Shown here piece by piece: positions 1 to 7,400 of a DNA stretch of 8,337 nt. The notes under the pieces were generated by a model. That model saw only the letters and a program-made list of their open reading frames with translations, was not told where the DNA came from and did not search any database. The stretch lies in NCBI GenBank assembly GCA_022795575.1, contig JAAWGY010000089.1:1-8337 (forward strand), read 5' to 3'. Position 1 is the first letter of the stretch. The number at the start of each line of letters is the position of its first letter. Origin of the DNA: Angelakisella sp. (lineage in GTDB: Bacteria; Bacillota; Clostridia; Oscillospirales; Ruminococcaceae). Position numbers and translations under genes: made by a program.

Positions 1-98
1 GTCCTGGGGAGTTTCGCTCCTGCGGGAGCGACCAGGGCCTGCGCGGCCCTGGACCTGCGGCCGGGTAGCCCCGGCGGGCACAACCTGTGGGACAGGCT
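1..98 (-). repeat. Four-hairpin repeat element, left copy (inverted relative to the copy at 7862-7961)
   Basis: This segment is the reverse complement of 7862-7961, with only a few differences. It consists almost entirely of four consecutive hairpins on the + strand: CGCTCC/GGAGCG (15-20 with 25-30, loop TGCG), CCAGGGCC/GGCCCTGG (32-39 with 45-52), GCCGGG/CCCGGC (60-65 with 70-75) and CCTGT/ACAGG (84-88 with 92-96). Weaker similarity to the other copy continues to about 110. The copy begins at the window edge, so its outer boundary is unknown. It lies about 60 bp past the stop codon of the ECF S-subunit gene and is oriented relative to that gene as the right copy is to the surface protein gene. 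No U-tract follows the hairpins, so it is not a standard terminator. It is probably a dispersed structured intergenic repeat; its function is unknown. Confidence 0.85.
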
Positions 99-157
99 TC
101 TTCGTTTTCCGGCAGGCACGCTTTGGGCCCGCCGGCCTAAGAGCCTACCCCCGCCCC

Positions 158-730
158 TCACCCCGCCGTCTTATGCCTACTGCCAACCTCCCCCAACCCC
201 GCGCGCTCCAGTGCGGTGCGAAGCACCGGGGCCAGCAGCGTTGCCACCACCACCGCCAGGGTTCCGTTGGCAAGGGAGGTAACAGCCTTTACCGAAACAT
301 CCGCAACGGCAGTTTCCATAGCAGCGCCCAGGAGCAAATCCCGGATAAAATCCTTGCTGAGGTAAAGCACCGCGTAGGCGTAGCTGCCCGCCGCCGATGC
401 CATCAGGGTGCGGAGGGTGCCGCAGCGCTTCCCCCCGGTGATCATCCCCGCCAAAAACCCAATGAAGAACTTGAAGACCAGGGTAAAAGGCGCGGAGCTG
501 GCCCATCCGTTAAAGATATCGAAGAAGAAGGAGCCAATCCCCCCCGCCAGCCCGCCCCGCAGCGGCCCGAAAAGCAGGCCGGAAATGAGGCAGGCCACAG
601 TGGCCATGTGAATCATCGTCTTGCCCATGGGGGTGGGGATCTCCACCCGGATGGTGGTGGCGGCGTAGACGATAGCCGCCATCAGCCCCACCACTACCAT
701 GTCGTGTACCGTAAACTTCTGCTTTTTCAT
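158..730 (-). CDS. ECF transporter S component, probably for a vitamin B6 vitamer
   Basis: A 190-residue integral membrane protein with about five to six hydrophobic segments, the usual size for the substrate-capturing (S) subunit of an energy-coupling factor importer. The family pattern is visible. The first membrane segment carries an AxxxA motif (A19-A23), of the kind S subunits use to contact EcfT. An IPTPMGKT..H loop follows, then a Gly-rich LLFGPLRGG..GG stretch, a FFFDIFNG segment and an FKFFIGFLAG segment. S subunits bind the vitamin and dock onto a shared EcfA/A'/T module, which is not in this window. Substrate cannot be read from the sequence, but the gene lies 50 bp behind a pyridoxal/pyridoxamine kinase on the same strand, which points to a B6 vitamer (a PdxU-like role, inferred). 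The ATG at 730 has an AAGGGAG-like ribosome site about 11 nt upstream. HMP or another vitamin remains possible. Confidence 0.85.
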   Translation of the reverse strand: MKKQKFTVHDMVVVGLMAAIVYAATTIRVEIPTPMGKTMIHMATVACLISGLLFGPLRGGLAGGIGSFFFDIFNGWASSAPFTLVFKFFIGFLAGMITGGKRCGTLRTLMASAAGSYAYAVLYLSKDFIRDLLLGAAMETAVADVSVKAVTSLANGTLAVVVATLLAPVLRTALERAGLGEVGSRHKTAG

Positions 731-780
731 GCCGATTTACGCTCCCTTTCCTTCGGCCCCCGGCCCAGGGCCGATCGGGG

Positions 781-1647
781 CTATAAGCTTTGGAACCGCT
801 GGCCCACCTCCCCCCGGGTCAGCCATTCCAGTGTCCGCTCCAGCATAACCCCCTCCCGGGGCTCGCTGCTGTAGCTGTAGGTGGTCTTGATGGTCAGCTC
901 CACGTAGCGGGCAGCCCGGTCGGTGGCGATGGGCAGGCTGTCCCCCTGGAGGAGAGAGGCGGTGAGCACCGCCGCAAAGATGTCTCCGGTGCCCGGGTAG
1001 TGTACCGGGATGTAGTCCCCGGTGGACTTCCAGTAGGAGTTGCGCTCCCGGTCGTAGCAGATGTTGGCGTACTCGCCGGTGGCCAGGGGTACACCGGTGA
1101 TCACCACCATCCCCGGCCCCATCTCCCCCAGCCGGGCCAGCATACTGCGGGCAGAGGCGGTGAGCACCCGGTCGGTGGGGGGATCCTGGCCCAGGAGGAT
1201 GGCCGCCTCGGTGAGGTTGGGGGTGATCACCTGGGCCTTGCGGACCATCCGCTCCATCCCGGCCACCATCTCCCGGGTAAAGGAGCGGTACAGCTTGCCG
1301 TTGTCCCCCATCACCGGGTCCACCACCACCAGCGCCCGGGGCCAGGCGTCAAAGAATTCCAGACAGTGGGCGACCTGGTTGGGGGAGCTGAGGTAGCCTG
1401 TGTAGATGCACTCCAGCTCCATGGCAACGCGGCGGTAGTGGCTGAGGCAGGGCTCGATGTAGTCGGTAAGGTCGCGGATGCAGACATCGCCAAAGCCGCC
1501 GGTGTGGGTGGAGAGGACGGCGGTGGGGATGGGGCAGACCTGGACGCCCATCACCGACATCACCGGCAGGATCACCGAGAGGGAACAGCGGCCAAAGCCG
1601 GAAAGATCGTGGACAGCAGCCACGCGGGGGGGTCTGGCAGGTACCAC
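781..1647 (-). CDS. Pyridoxal/pyridoxamine kinase (ribokinase superfamily)
   Basis: A 288-residue cytosolic kinase that phosphorylates B6 vitamers with ATP to give the 5'-phosphates, the salvage route to PLP. Length and motifs match the PdxK/PdxY family. The N-terminal substrate-site segment HDLSGFGRCS is at residues 13-22, with an HTGGF segment near 48. DPVMGDNGKLY lies at 110-119 and ITPNLTEA at 141-148. The anion-hole/catalytic motif GTGD is at 219-222, with D222 the expected catalytic base. The start is GTG, supported by an AGGAGG site (1658-1663) ten nt upstream and by the ribokinase fold beginning at once. It is the first gene of a two-gene unit with the downstream ECF S subunit. A PdxY/PdxK homologue is near certain; preference among pyridoxal, pyridoxine and pyridoxamine cannot be decided, and some clostridial relatives also act on hydroxymethylpyrimidine. 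Confidence 0.93.
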   Translation of the reverse strand: MVPARPPRVAAVHDLSGFGRCSLSVILPVMSVMGVQVCPIPTAVLSTHTGGFGDVCIRDLTDYIEPCLSHYRRVAMELECIYTGYLSSPNQVAHCLEFFDAWPRALVVVDPVMGDNGKLYRSFTREMVAGMERMVRKAQVITPNLTEAAILLGQDPPTDRVLTASARSMLARLGEMGPGMVVITGVPLATGEYANICYDRERNSYWKSTGDYIPVHYPGTGDIFAAVLTASLLQGDSLPIATDRAARYVELTIKTTYSYSSEPREGVMLERTLEWLTRGEVGQRFQSL

Positions 1648-1657
1648 TTTGAATGCG

Positions 1658-1699
1658 CCTCCTGTTCTTTAGTATAGTGGGGGAGGAAAAAATCCGCAA
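1658..1699 (-). promoter_or_regulatory. Putative promoter and ribosome binding site of the kinase-ECF operon
   Basis: Read on the minus strand, TTGCGG (1694-1699) is followed by a 17-bp spacer and TATACT (1671-1676). The -10 box matches 5 of 6 consensus bases and the -35 box 3 of 6. Transcription would start near 1664, giving a very short leader that begins almost at the AGGAGG ribosome site (1658-1663) of the GTG-started kinase gene. Spacing and position fit, but the -35 box is weak. Confidence 0.45.
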
Positions 1700-1952
1700 C
1701 ACGGGGAGGGGAAGCAGCGGAAGGATTCCCTTTTATGGAAAGCCCCCAAAACAGACAGTTTATTTATACCACGAATTGGGGCGTATTGCCAGAGATTTTT
1801 TGGCGGACAGGGGCGATTTTTTGGGGTGTTGTTATTTTGCCTCATTTTCCGGCCCGACCGGTGGGAATGGTTGGAGGAAGTGTAGAAACGCCTAAGGCCC
1901 ATCCCAACCGCCACCGCCCAAAGGTTTTCCCGCCGCCCAAGGGGAGATTGCC
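1700..1952. other. Divergent intergenic region, no convincing gene
   Basis: About 250 bp lie between the two divergent promoters. The part around 1730-1850 is visibly richer in A+T than the surrounding genes. Short open frames exist on both strands (for example from ATG 1735), but they have no recognisable motif, run on into promoter sequence and lack a well-spaced ribosome site. The only structure noted is a 10-bp direct repeat, GATTTTTTGG, at 1794-1803 and 1815-1824. Confidence 0.5.
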
Positions 1953-1982
1953 TTGACAGGCCAACAAGCAGTCCGCTATAAT
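1953..1982 (+). promoter_or_regulatory. Consensus sigma-70/SigA promoter for the envelope gene cluster
   Basis: A perfect -35 hexamer TTGACA (1953-1958) and a perfect -10 hexamer TATAAT (1977-1982) are separated by 18 bp, one more than the optimum of 17. Transcription should start near 1989, leaving a leader of roughly 77 nt before the probable CTG start at 2066. It faces the O-antigen ligase-like gene and is the only strong promoter seen for the plus-strand cluster. No clear operator palindrome overlaps it. Confidence 0.85.
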
Positions 1983-2050
1983 AGTAGTATCACACAAACA
2001 ACACGGCATTGTTGGGGCCTGCCCAAACACCGCCCCCAAGGCCTCGCCGG

Positions 2051-2068
2051 AAGGAGGGATCCGCCCTG
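2051..2068 (+). promoter_or_regulatory. Ribosome binding site that points to a CTG start codon
   Basis: AAGGAGG (2051-2057) is a full-strength Shine-Dalgarno sequence with an 8-nt spacer to CTG (2066-2068). No ATG, GTG or TTG lies at a usable distance in this frame. The following residues (Leu/Met-Lys-Pro-Arg-Ser-Trp) lead directly into the first membrane segment. Confidence 0.65.
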
Positions 2069-3460
2069 AAGCCGCGGTCGTGGCTGGATGCCCTCCTTGA
2101 CCATTACATCCCCGCCTGCTTGGTCCTCGCCCTTGCTGCCGCCTCCTTTTTGGGCATCGGCGAGATCCCCACGGTAAGCGTCCTGGGGCTGCTCCTTTGC
2201 GCCGCCGGTCTTCTGCGGTGCACCGCCCCCGCGCCCCCCGCCTGCCGGGTGGACCGGGCCAGCCTCTTCCCCCTGCTCCTCTACCTGGGGATGAGCGCCC
2301 TTTCCACCCTGGCGGCCTACGGCGATACCCTGCGGGGCTACGCCCCTGTCCAGGGGATCCTCCTGCCTGCCCTGCTGCTGATGGCCTGCCTGGAGGAAAG
2401 GGAGCTGCTGTTGCTGCGCCGCCTCTGCGTCCTTTGGGCCGGGCTGCTGGCCTTAAAAGACCTTTGGAGCTATACCCTGCGGGCCGTTGCCCTGGGCACC
2501 GGCAGCCGCCTGACCGGAGCCATCGGCAACCCCAACGCCTCCGGCATCTTTTTTGCGGTTTCCTGGTTTGCTTTGCTGGCCTGCCTTGCCGGGGAGGAGG
2601 ACGCCCCCGCCCCGGGCTGGGGCCGCCTGCTGCGGGGGCTGGAGCCGCCGCTGCTGGCCGCGCTGGCCCTCACCCTTTCCATGGGGAGTTTTGCCGCCAT
2701 GGGGGCGGGGGCGCTGTGGCTGGCGGTATCGGAGCTACAAACCCGCCCCCTCCGGGAGGCGATCCCCCGGTTCTGCCGCCCCTTGGCCCGGGCGGTTTTG
2801 GGGATGGGGGTGGGGGTGCTCTTCTACCTTGCAGCCGCCCATACCGCCGCCCCCTATCTCTGTATCCCCCTGCTGTGCTATCTGCATATTGCCGCCCTCT
2901 GCTGGGAAAGCCTGGAGAAAACACTCCGGGCTAAGCCCGGAGAGGCGGCGCTTCTTGCCGTCTCGGGCATCCTGCTGGCAGGCGGGGCGGTGATGCTCCG
3001 CCCCAGCTCGGCGGCCACCTTTGGGGAGCGGCTGGAGATGATGGCCAACGGCCTAAGGTATCTTGCCCAAAGGCCGCTGCTGGGCCTGGGGCCCTACCAG
3101 TGGCGGCTCTATAACCTCCAGGACCCGGACCGGTACTTTGACACCTGGCACATCCACAATATCCCCCTCCACATCGGGGTGGAGATGGGGTGGATCGCCA
3201 TGGCGGCGGTGGTGGTGCTGGCGGTCCACGCCCTCCGGAAGGGGGGCTCGCCGGGGCGGAGGGCGGGCATCGCCGCCTTCTGCCTCCACAACCTGATGGA
3301 CACCAGCTTTTTCTACATAGGCATCCTGCTGCTGGTGCTGCTGGCCCTGGGGGATCCGGCCAGGAGGGGCAAGCCCGTGGGCCAAAGGACGCTGCTGGCC
3401 CTCTTTGGGGGCTCCGGCCTCTTTTTTGCCGCCAATCTGGCGGCCTACCTGATGCTGTAA
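2066..3460 (+). CDS. O-antigen ligase/polymerase superfamily membrane protein (probable CTG start)
   Basis: A polytopic inner-membrane protein of about 464 residues with roughly ten to twelve hydrophobic segments. Family landmarks of the WaaL/Wzy (O-antigen ligase) superfamily are present. GAIGNPNASG is at about 151-160. A long extracytoplasmic loop before the C-terminal helices reads RPLLGLGPYQW and then HIHNIPLHIGVEMGW (H362, H364, N365), corresponding to the family's hPllGvGp...HN..L...E.G pattern. Such proteins join or polymerise lipid-linked glycans outside the membrane; in a Gram-positive cell the likely substrate is a capsule or secondary wall polysaccharide (inference). The start is unusual: AAGGAGG (2051-2057) sits exactly 8 nt before an in-frame CTG at 2066, whereas the upstream TTG codons at 2009 and 2012 have no ribosome site and would add a Pro/Arg-rich tail. 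The next ATG in frame is deep inside the membrane domain. A membrane-anchored amidase gene begins 14 bp after the stop. Confidence 0.85.
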   Translation: MKPRSWLDALLDHYIPACLVLALAAASFLGIGEIPTVSVLGLLLCAAGLLRCTAPAPPACRVDRASLFPLLLYLGMSALSTLAAYGDTLRGYAPVQGILLPALLLMACLEERELLLLRRLCVLWAGLLALKDLWSYTLRAVALGTGSRLTGAIGNPNASGIFFAVSWFALLACLAGEEDAPAPGWGRLLRGLEPPLLAALALTLSMGSFAAMGAGALWLAVSELQTRPLREAIPRFCRPLARAVLGMGVGVLFYLAAAHTAAPYLCIPLLCYLHIAALCWESLEKTLRAKPGEAALLAVSGILLAGGAVMLRPSSAATFGERLEMMANGLRYLAQRPLLGLGPYQWRLYNLQDPDRYFDTWHIHNIPLHIGVEMGWIAMAAVVVLAVHALRKGGSPGRRAGIAAFCLHNLMDTSFFYIGILLLVLLALGDPARRGKPVGQRTLLALFGGSGLFFAANLAAYLML

Positions 3461-3474
3461 AGGGGGCGTCCCCG

Positions 3475-4146
3475 GTGGAAAAACGGGATATCCTGACCAC
3501 GCGGCTGCTGCTGGCCGGCTTCGCGCTGCTGGCGGCGGCGGTGCTGGCCCTCTGTATGGACTACAACGCCAGCCTGCCGGAGAAGGTGCTCCGGCCCCTC
3601 TCCCCCGGGGAGCAGGAGGAGATCATGGCCCGGAACAGCCCCCTCACCAGCTATGTCCGCCTCTCCCCCAACGCCGACTTCCCCCGGGGGGAGCCGGTGC
3701 GGAAGGTGACGGTCCACCATATGGCGGCGGACCTGGGGCTGGAGGAGCTGGGGGAGGCCTTTGGCAACCGGGACCGCCAGGCGTCCTCCAACTACGCCAT
3801 CGACAGCCGGGGCCGGGTGGCCCTTTATGTGGAGGAGCGCGACCGGGCCTGGACCTCCAGCAGCAAGGAGAACGACGACCAGGCCGTCACCATCGAGGTG
3901 GCCAACGACCGGATGGGGGGCGACTGGCACGTCAGCGACGAGGCCTACGCCGCCCTGGTGGAGCTTTGTACCGATATCTGCCGGCGCAACAGCATCCCGG
4001 AGCTGACCTACACCGGGGACGCCGGCGGCACCCTGACCACCCACCGGATGTTCCGCCCCGAAACCGAATGCCCCGGCCCCTACCTTGCCGGGCGGATGGA
4101 GGAGCTGGCCCGGGAGGTAAACCGCCGGCTGGCGGAGGAGGGCTGA
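3475..4146 (+). CDS. Membrane-anchored N-acetylmuramoyl-L-alanine amidase (amidase_2/PGRP fold)
   Basis: A 223-residue zinc amidase predicted to cut the bond between MurNAc and L-alanine in peptidoglycan. An N-terminal hydrophobic segment (about residues 10-27) should act as a signal anchor, placing the enzyme outside the membrane; no acceptable lipobox or clear cleavage site is seen. The catalytic domain fills the rest: VTVHHMAA with H81/H82, SSNYAIDSRG with Y107, and THRMFRPETECPGPYL with H190 and C199. His-His-Cys zinc ligands plus the Tyr are the T7-lysozyme/PGRP signature, and the CPGPYL ending is typical of phage endolysins, suggesting descent from a prophage lysin. The GTG start at 3475 has an AAAGGGGG ribosome site (3459-3466) 8 nt upstream, overlapping the stop of the previous gene, so the two are very probably co-transcribed. 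Longer open sequence upstream is only a shadow of that gene. A role in wall remodelling is inferred from context. Confidence 0.9.
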   Translation: MEKRDILTTRLLLAGFALLAAAVLALCMDYNASLPEKVLRPLSPGEQEEIMARNSPLTSYVRLSPNADFPRGEPVRKVTVHHMAADLGLEELGEAFGNRDRQASSNYAIDSRGRVALYVEERDRAWTSSSKENDDQAVTIEVANDRMGGDWHVSDEAYAALVELCTDICRRNSIPELTYTGDAGGTLTTHRMFRPETECPGPYLAGRMEELAREVNRRLAEEG

Positions 4147-4172
4147 ACCCCCCAAAACCGTTCCGTACCCCC

Positions 4173-4189
4173 ACGCCGCGCCGCGGCGT
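4173..4189 (+). other. Small GC hairpin downstream of the amidase gene
   Basis: ACGCCGC (4173-4179) pairs with GCGGCGT (4183-4189) across a 3-nt loop, 26 bp after the amidase stop. The sequence after it (TAACGATAGC) is not a U-tract, so it would be a poor intrinsic terminator. It could protect the mRNA 3' end or weaken read-through into the surface protein gene. Confidence 0.4.
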
Positions 4190-4245
4190 TAACGATAGCT
4201 GTAGGATGAAGAACCAGAGCGCTATTTTAGGAGACTGCACCTAAA

Positions 4246-4370
4246 GAGCCTGTTCAGCATCTCCCTGCACGCCGCCTTGGCAGGTCTTTTTACGTCTTAC
4301 GACGTTAAAAACCTTGCAGGATGTAAAAATCCCTGCCAATTTGGCGCACTGGGAGATGCTGAAAAGGCTC
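4246..4370. repeat. 125-bp imperfect palindrome, MITE-like, upstream of the surface protein gene
   Basis: Two 48-nt arms (4246-4293 and 4323-4370) are reverse complements at 39 of 48 positions with no gaps, around a 29-nt centre. The outer 20 bp, beginning GAGCCT and containing TTCAGCATCTCCC, match at 19 of 20 positions and resemble the terminal inverted repeats of a transposable element. A competing inner hairpin can form from TTTTTACGTC (about 4287-4296) and GACGTTAAAAA (4301-4311). No clear target-site duplication flanks it (CTAAA on the left, CAATG on the right) and it holds no gene. Its right end is 36 bp before the ATG of the surface protein gene, so in the transcript it would form a long hairpin just ahead of the ribosome site. 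A small non-autonomous mobile element or a structured leader are the main options. Confidence 0.65.
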
Positions 4371-4406
4371 CAATGGCGGCAGCCCCCGGAAGGAGAAGGT
4401 TTTGGC

Positions 4407-7400
4407 ATGACAAACAGGAAGGTGGACAAAAGGCGGATCCTCTGCGCCGGGCTGCTGCTGATGATGGCGGTGCTGGCGGTGGCGACCATCGCCTTTGCCC
4501 AGGAGAGAGCAGGCGACTCCTACACCATGCTGCTGCGCAAGGAGTTTGAGATCGAGGTGCCGGAGAAGGACCCCACCGACGGCCACATCTACACCGAGGC
4601 CGAACGGGAGCAGCTCCGGCAGAAGGTGCTGGAGCAGGCGAAAAAACGGTCCTACGACTTCCGGGTGGAGGCCATCGTCAAGGAGAACGGGGCGCTGAAG
4701 CAGGTGGTGAAGGACCTGACGCTCCCCTTTACCGGGAGCAGTGACAGCGCCATTACCGGCCTGGACGGAAACGAGTGGGGGGCCAAGATAAAGTTTGGCG
4801 GCGCGGCCATCGTCAGCGTGGTGGAGCTTACCGACCACATCGAAAACGCCGATGGCGCCCTGAAGAACTGGAACTTGGCCGGCAATAAGGTGGAATCCAC
4901 AACCAAGGTGCCGGAGCAGAACGACTTTGGAAGCGGGAGCGGCACCAGCCTGCTGAGCATCGGCAAGCCCAACGGCAAAATCCGCATCGAAAAGGACGTC
5001 CACCCAATCAGCGGCCAGCCCAACACCTACAGCTTCCACCTCTGCTGGAAGGGGGGCGGGGAGGATGCCCCGGGGGTGATCCCCATCACCGTTACCACCT
5101 TTAGCCCGCCGGAGACGGGGCGGCTGTCCCAGGACGGCACGGGGACGGACCACAAAACCGAGACGGTGGAGGTGGACCTGGCTAAGGGGTACAGCTTCCC
5201 CATTGCCAGCGGCGGCGCGGTGGAGGTAAGCGGCCTGCCGGTGGGCCAGTACCAGATAGAGGAACTGAAGACCGACGAGGGCTACAGCTTTGCGGTGGAT
5301 AACCCCAACATCGTCATGTCCTCCGGGGCGGACGGCAGCGTTGCCGACCATATGGTCAACATCAACGGCCAGGGCAGCGTCACCATCACCCCGCCGGACG
5401 ACGGCCATTCCCACCACTACACCGTCACCAAAAAGGACGACAGCAGCTTCCGGGAGGATGTGACGGTGGCGCCGGGGGGGCTCTTCCGAGAAAACATCGC
5501 CCCCGGCCAGTACATCATCAACGAAAGGCTCTCGGAGGGTGTCCCCGGCTTTCAGCTGCTGGCCTCCTCGGTGGTCAATGGCTCCCGGACCTACACCACC
5601 GGCCTGACCAAAAACAAAACCGTCATCCCCACCACCGAGATTATCCCGGAAAACGGGGACTGCGCCAGAATCGGCGTCAGCGCTATCAAAGGGGTTGCGG
5701 CAGGCAATACGGCTAATTTCCGCATCAAAGCATTGTGGCAGGGGGAGGCCGCTCAGCGGGAGCGCGGTGTCAATATAAAGGCCTATAGCAACAACACCCA
5801 GGGCGTTATGAAGGCTCCCTATATGGTGAGCCAGAAGTTTACCATCCGCACCACCGATACCAAAGTAACAGGCTATACCGTCAACTATAGGATTAAAAAG
5901 CATACGGAATCCTCTTCCCAGGCCAATGAGGCAGGGATCCACAGCCAGACGGTAGAGGTTCGCAACGGCGATTTTTCCAATAAAGCCAACACGGGCGAGC
6001 TGGTGATCCGCAAGCCGGCGGATACCACCGGTCTGCCCCGGGCGGACGAGGTGGCGTACAACTATGCCGTCACCGGCCCCGGCGGGTACAAAAAAACCTT
6101 GGGACTCAAAGCTGGCGAGGAGCTACGGCTCACCGGCTTGACCGCCGGGAATTACACCGTCACCGAGACCATCGACGCCCCGGAGCGGAACGACTTTGTG
6201 GTAACGGTCCACGATGAATCCCAAACCTTTAAGCCCAACATCGAGGGGACGGGGGTAAAGGCGTTTCTGCGGGACCAGGGTACCATGGTGATCAGCAAGC
6301 CCGCCTACCAGCCCGACAGCACCGTCACCGGGGCCCAAAAGCCGGTGAGCCGGAAATACTTCTTCCACGTTGTGGGGGAGGACAGCAACACCGGCGATAA
6401 AATCTATGAGTACGACTTCCCGCTGCTGGCGGGGCAGAAGATCACCTTTACCTCCCAGCAGCAGAGCCGGACGGGAATCAGCCTTGTGGTTCCCCCGGGC
6501 GTCTACACCGTTACCGCCATTGGGGATACCAACAGCGGCTACAAGCTATCCTATGGCGACAGCCGCACCCTGGCGGTGGTGACAGCCACCGACCAGGCGG
6601 AGGTGGTTGTCACCAACAACTACTCGATGCAGGTGGGGGGCTACCATGTCATCCACGAGTACTACGCGGATGAGGACTTCACCAAGGAGCCGGAGGTGAA
6701 GAGCACCGTTAGCTCGGTGCGGGGGCTGCACCTGGACAACACGGAGCACACCGCCGACGAGGTGGGCAAGATTGAGATAGCGCCCAATGGCAAGGTATAC
6801 CAGTACCGGGCCAGCGCCTACGGCATTGTCACCCCAGGCACCAAGGCGGCCAGCCCCTTCCGCGGGGCCTGGCTGGATTCCGGCATAGCGGCATCGGCAC
6901 CGGCGGCGGGGCGGGGCCCTGTGCTGGACAGCGGCGTGGCTGCTGCTGCGGCTGCACCCCGTGTGGATAACACCGCCTGGATTGACGGGGCCAACTGCAC
7001 CTATGCCCCGGACGGCAGCATGAACGGCGTAACGGCCACGGAGAACGGCAGCCAGATTATCATCCTGCGGTACGTGCCGGAAAAGGCCATTGAGGAGATC
7101 CCCCTGATGGGGAGCTACAAGGTGGTGCACGAATACTACCTGCGCACCGACAAGGGAGACACCTATGAGGGCCACGCCGGTATTGAAAGCATTGACGAGC
7201 AGGTGCTGGGCAGCCAGCACACCCGGGAGGACTTTGACGAGGCGCGGCTGACCTTTACCGCCACCCAGGGGGACGAGGTTGGAAAATCCCACCGCTACGC
7301 CTACGAAAATGTGCTTTACGGCATGGCCAAGGGGGAGAATTACTACCCGGACGCCACCATGAGCTACGCCACGGCCACCAAGGGGGGCAACGAGATCATT

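Noticed and set aside
122..141. Possible terminator hairpin after the ECF S gene
   Set aside because: TTTGGGCC/GGCCTAAG pairs with wobbles, but no U-tract follows on the minus strand, so it was not called.
1653..1956. Small plus-strand open frames in the divergent intergenic region
   Set aside because: No recognisable motif, poor ribosome sites, overlap with promoters on both sides, and composition unlike the neighbouring genes.
3190..3474. Upstream extension of the amidase reading frame
   Set aside because: It overlaps the membrane protein gene in another frame and encodes Gly/Pro/Arg-rich shadow sequence; the GTG at 3475 with its ribosome site is the natural start.
3544..3560. Lipoprotein box (LALC) at the end of the amidase hydrophobic segment
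   Set aside because: The residue before Cys is Leu, which lipoprotein signal peptidase does not normally accept; a signal anchor is more likely.
4314..4406. ATG at 4314 as start of the surface protein, adding 31 residues
   Set aside because: It lies in the centre of the 125-bp palindrome, lacks a ribosome site, and would bury the signal peptide. ATG 4407 has ribosome sites and starts the signal peptide directly.
4305..5942. 545-codon minus-strand open frame opposite the surface protein gene
   Set aside because: Antisense shadow of a high-GC gene; its translation is Gly/Val/His-rich with no domain, whereas the plus strand has a complete signal-to-anchor architecture.
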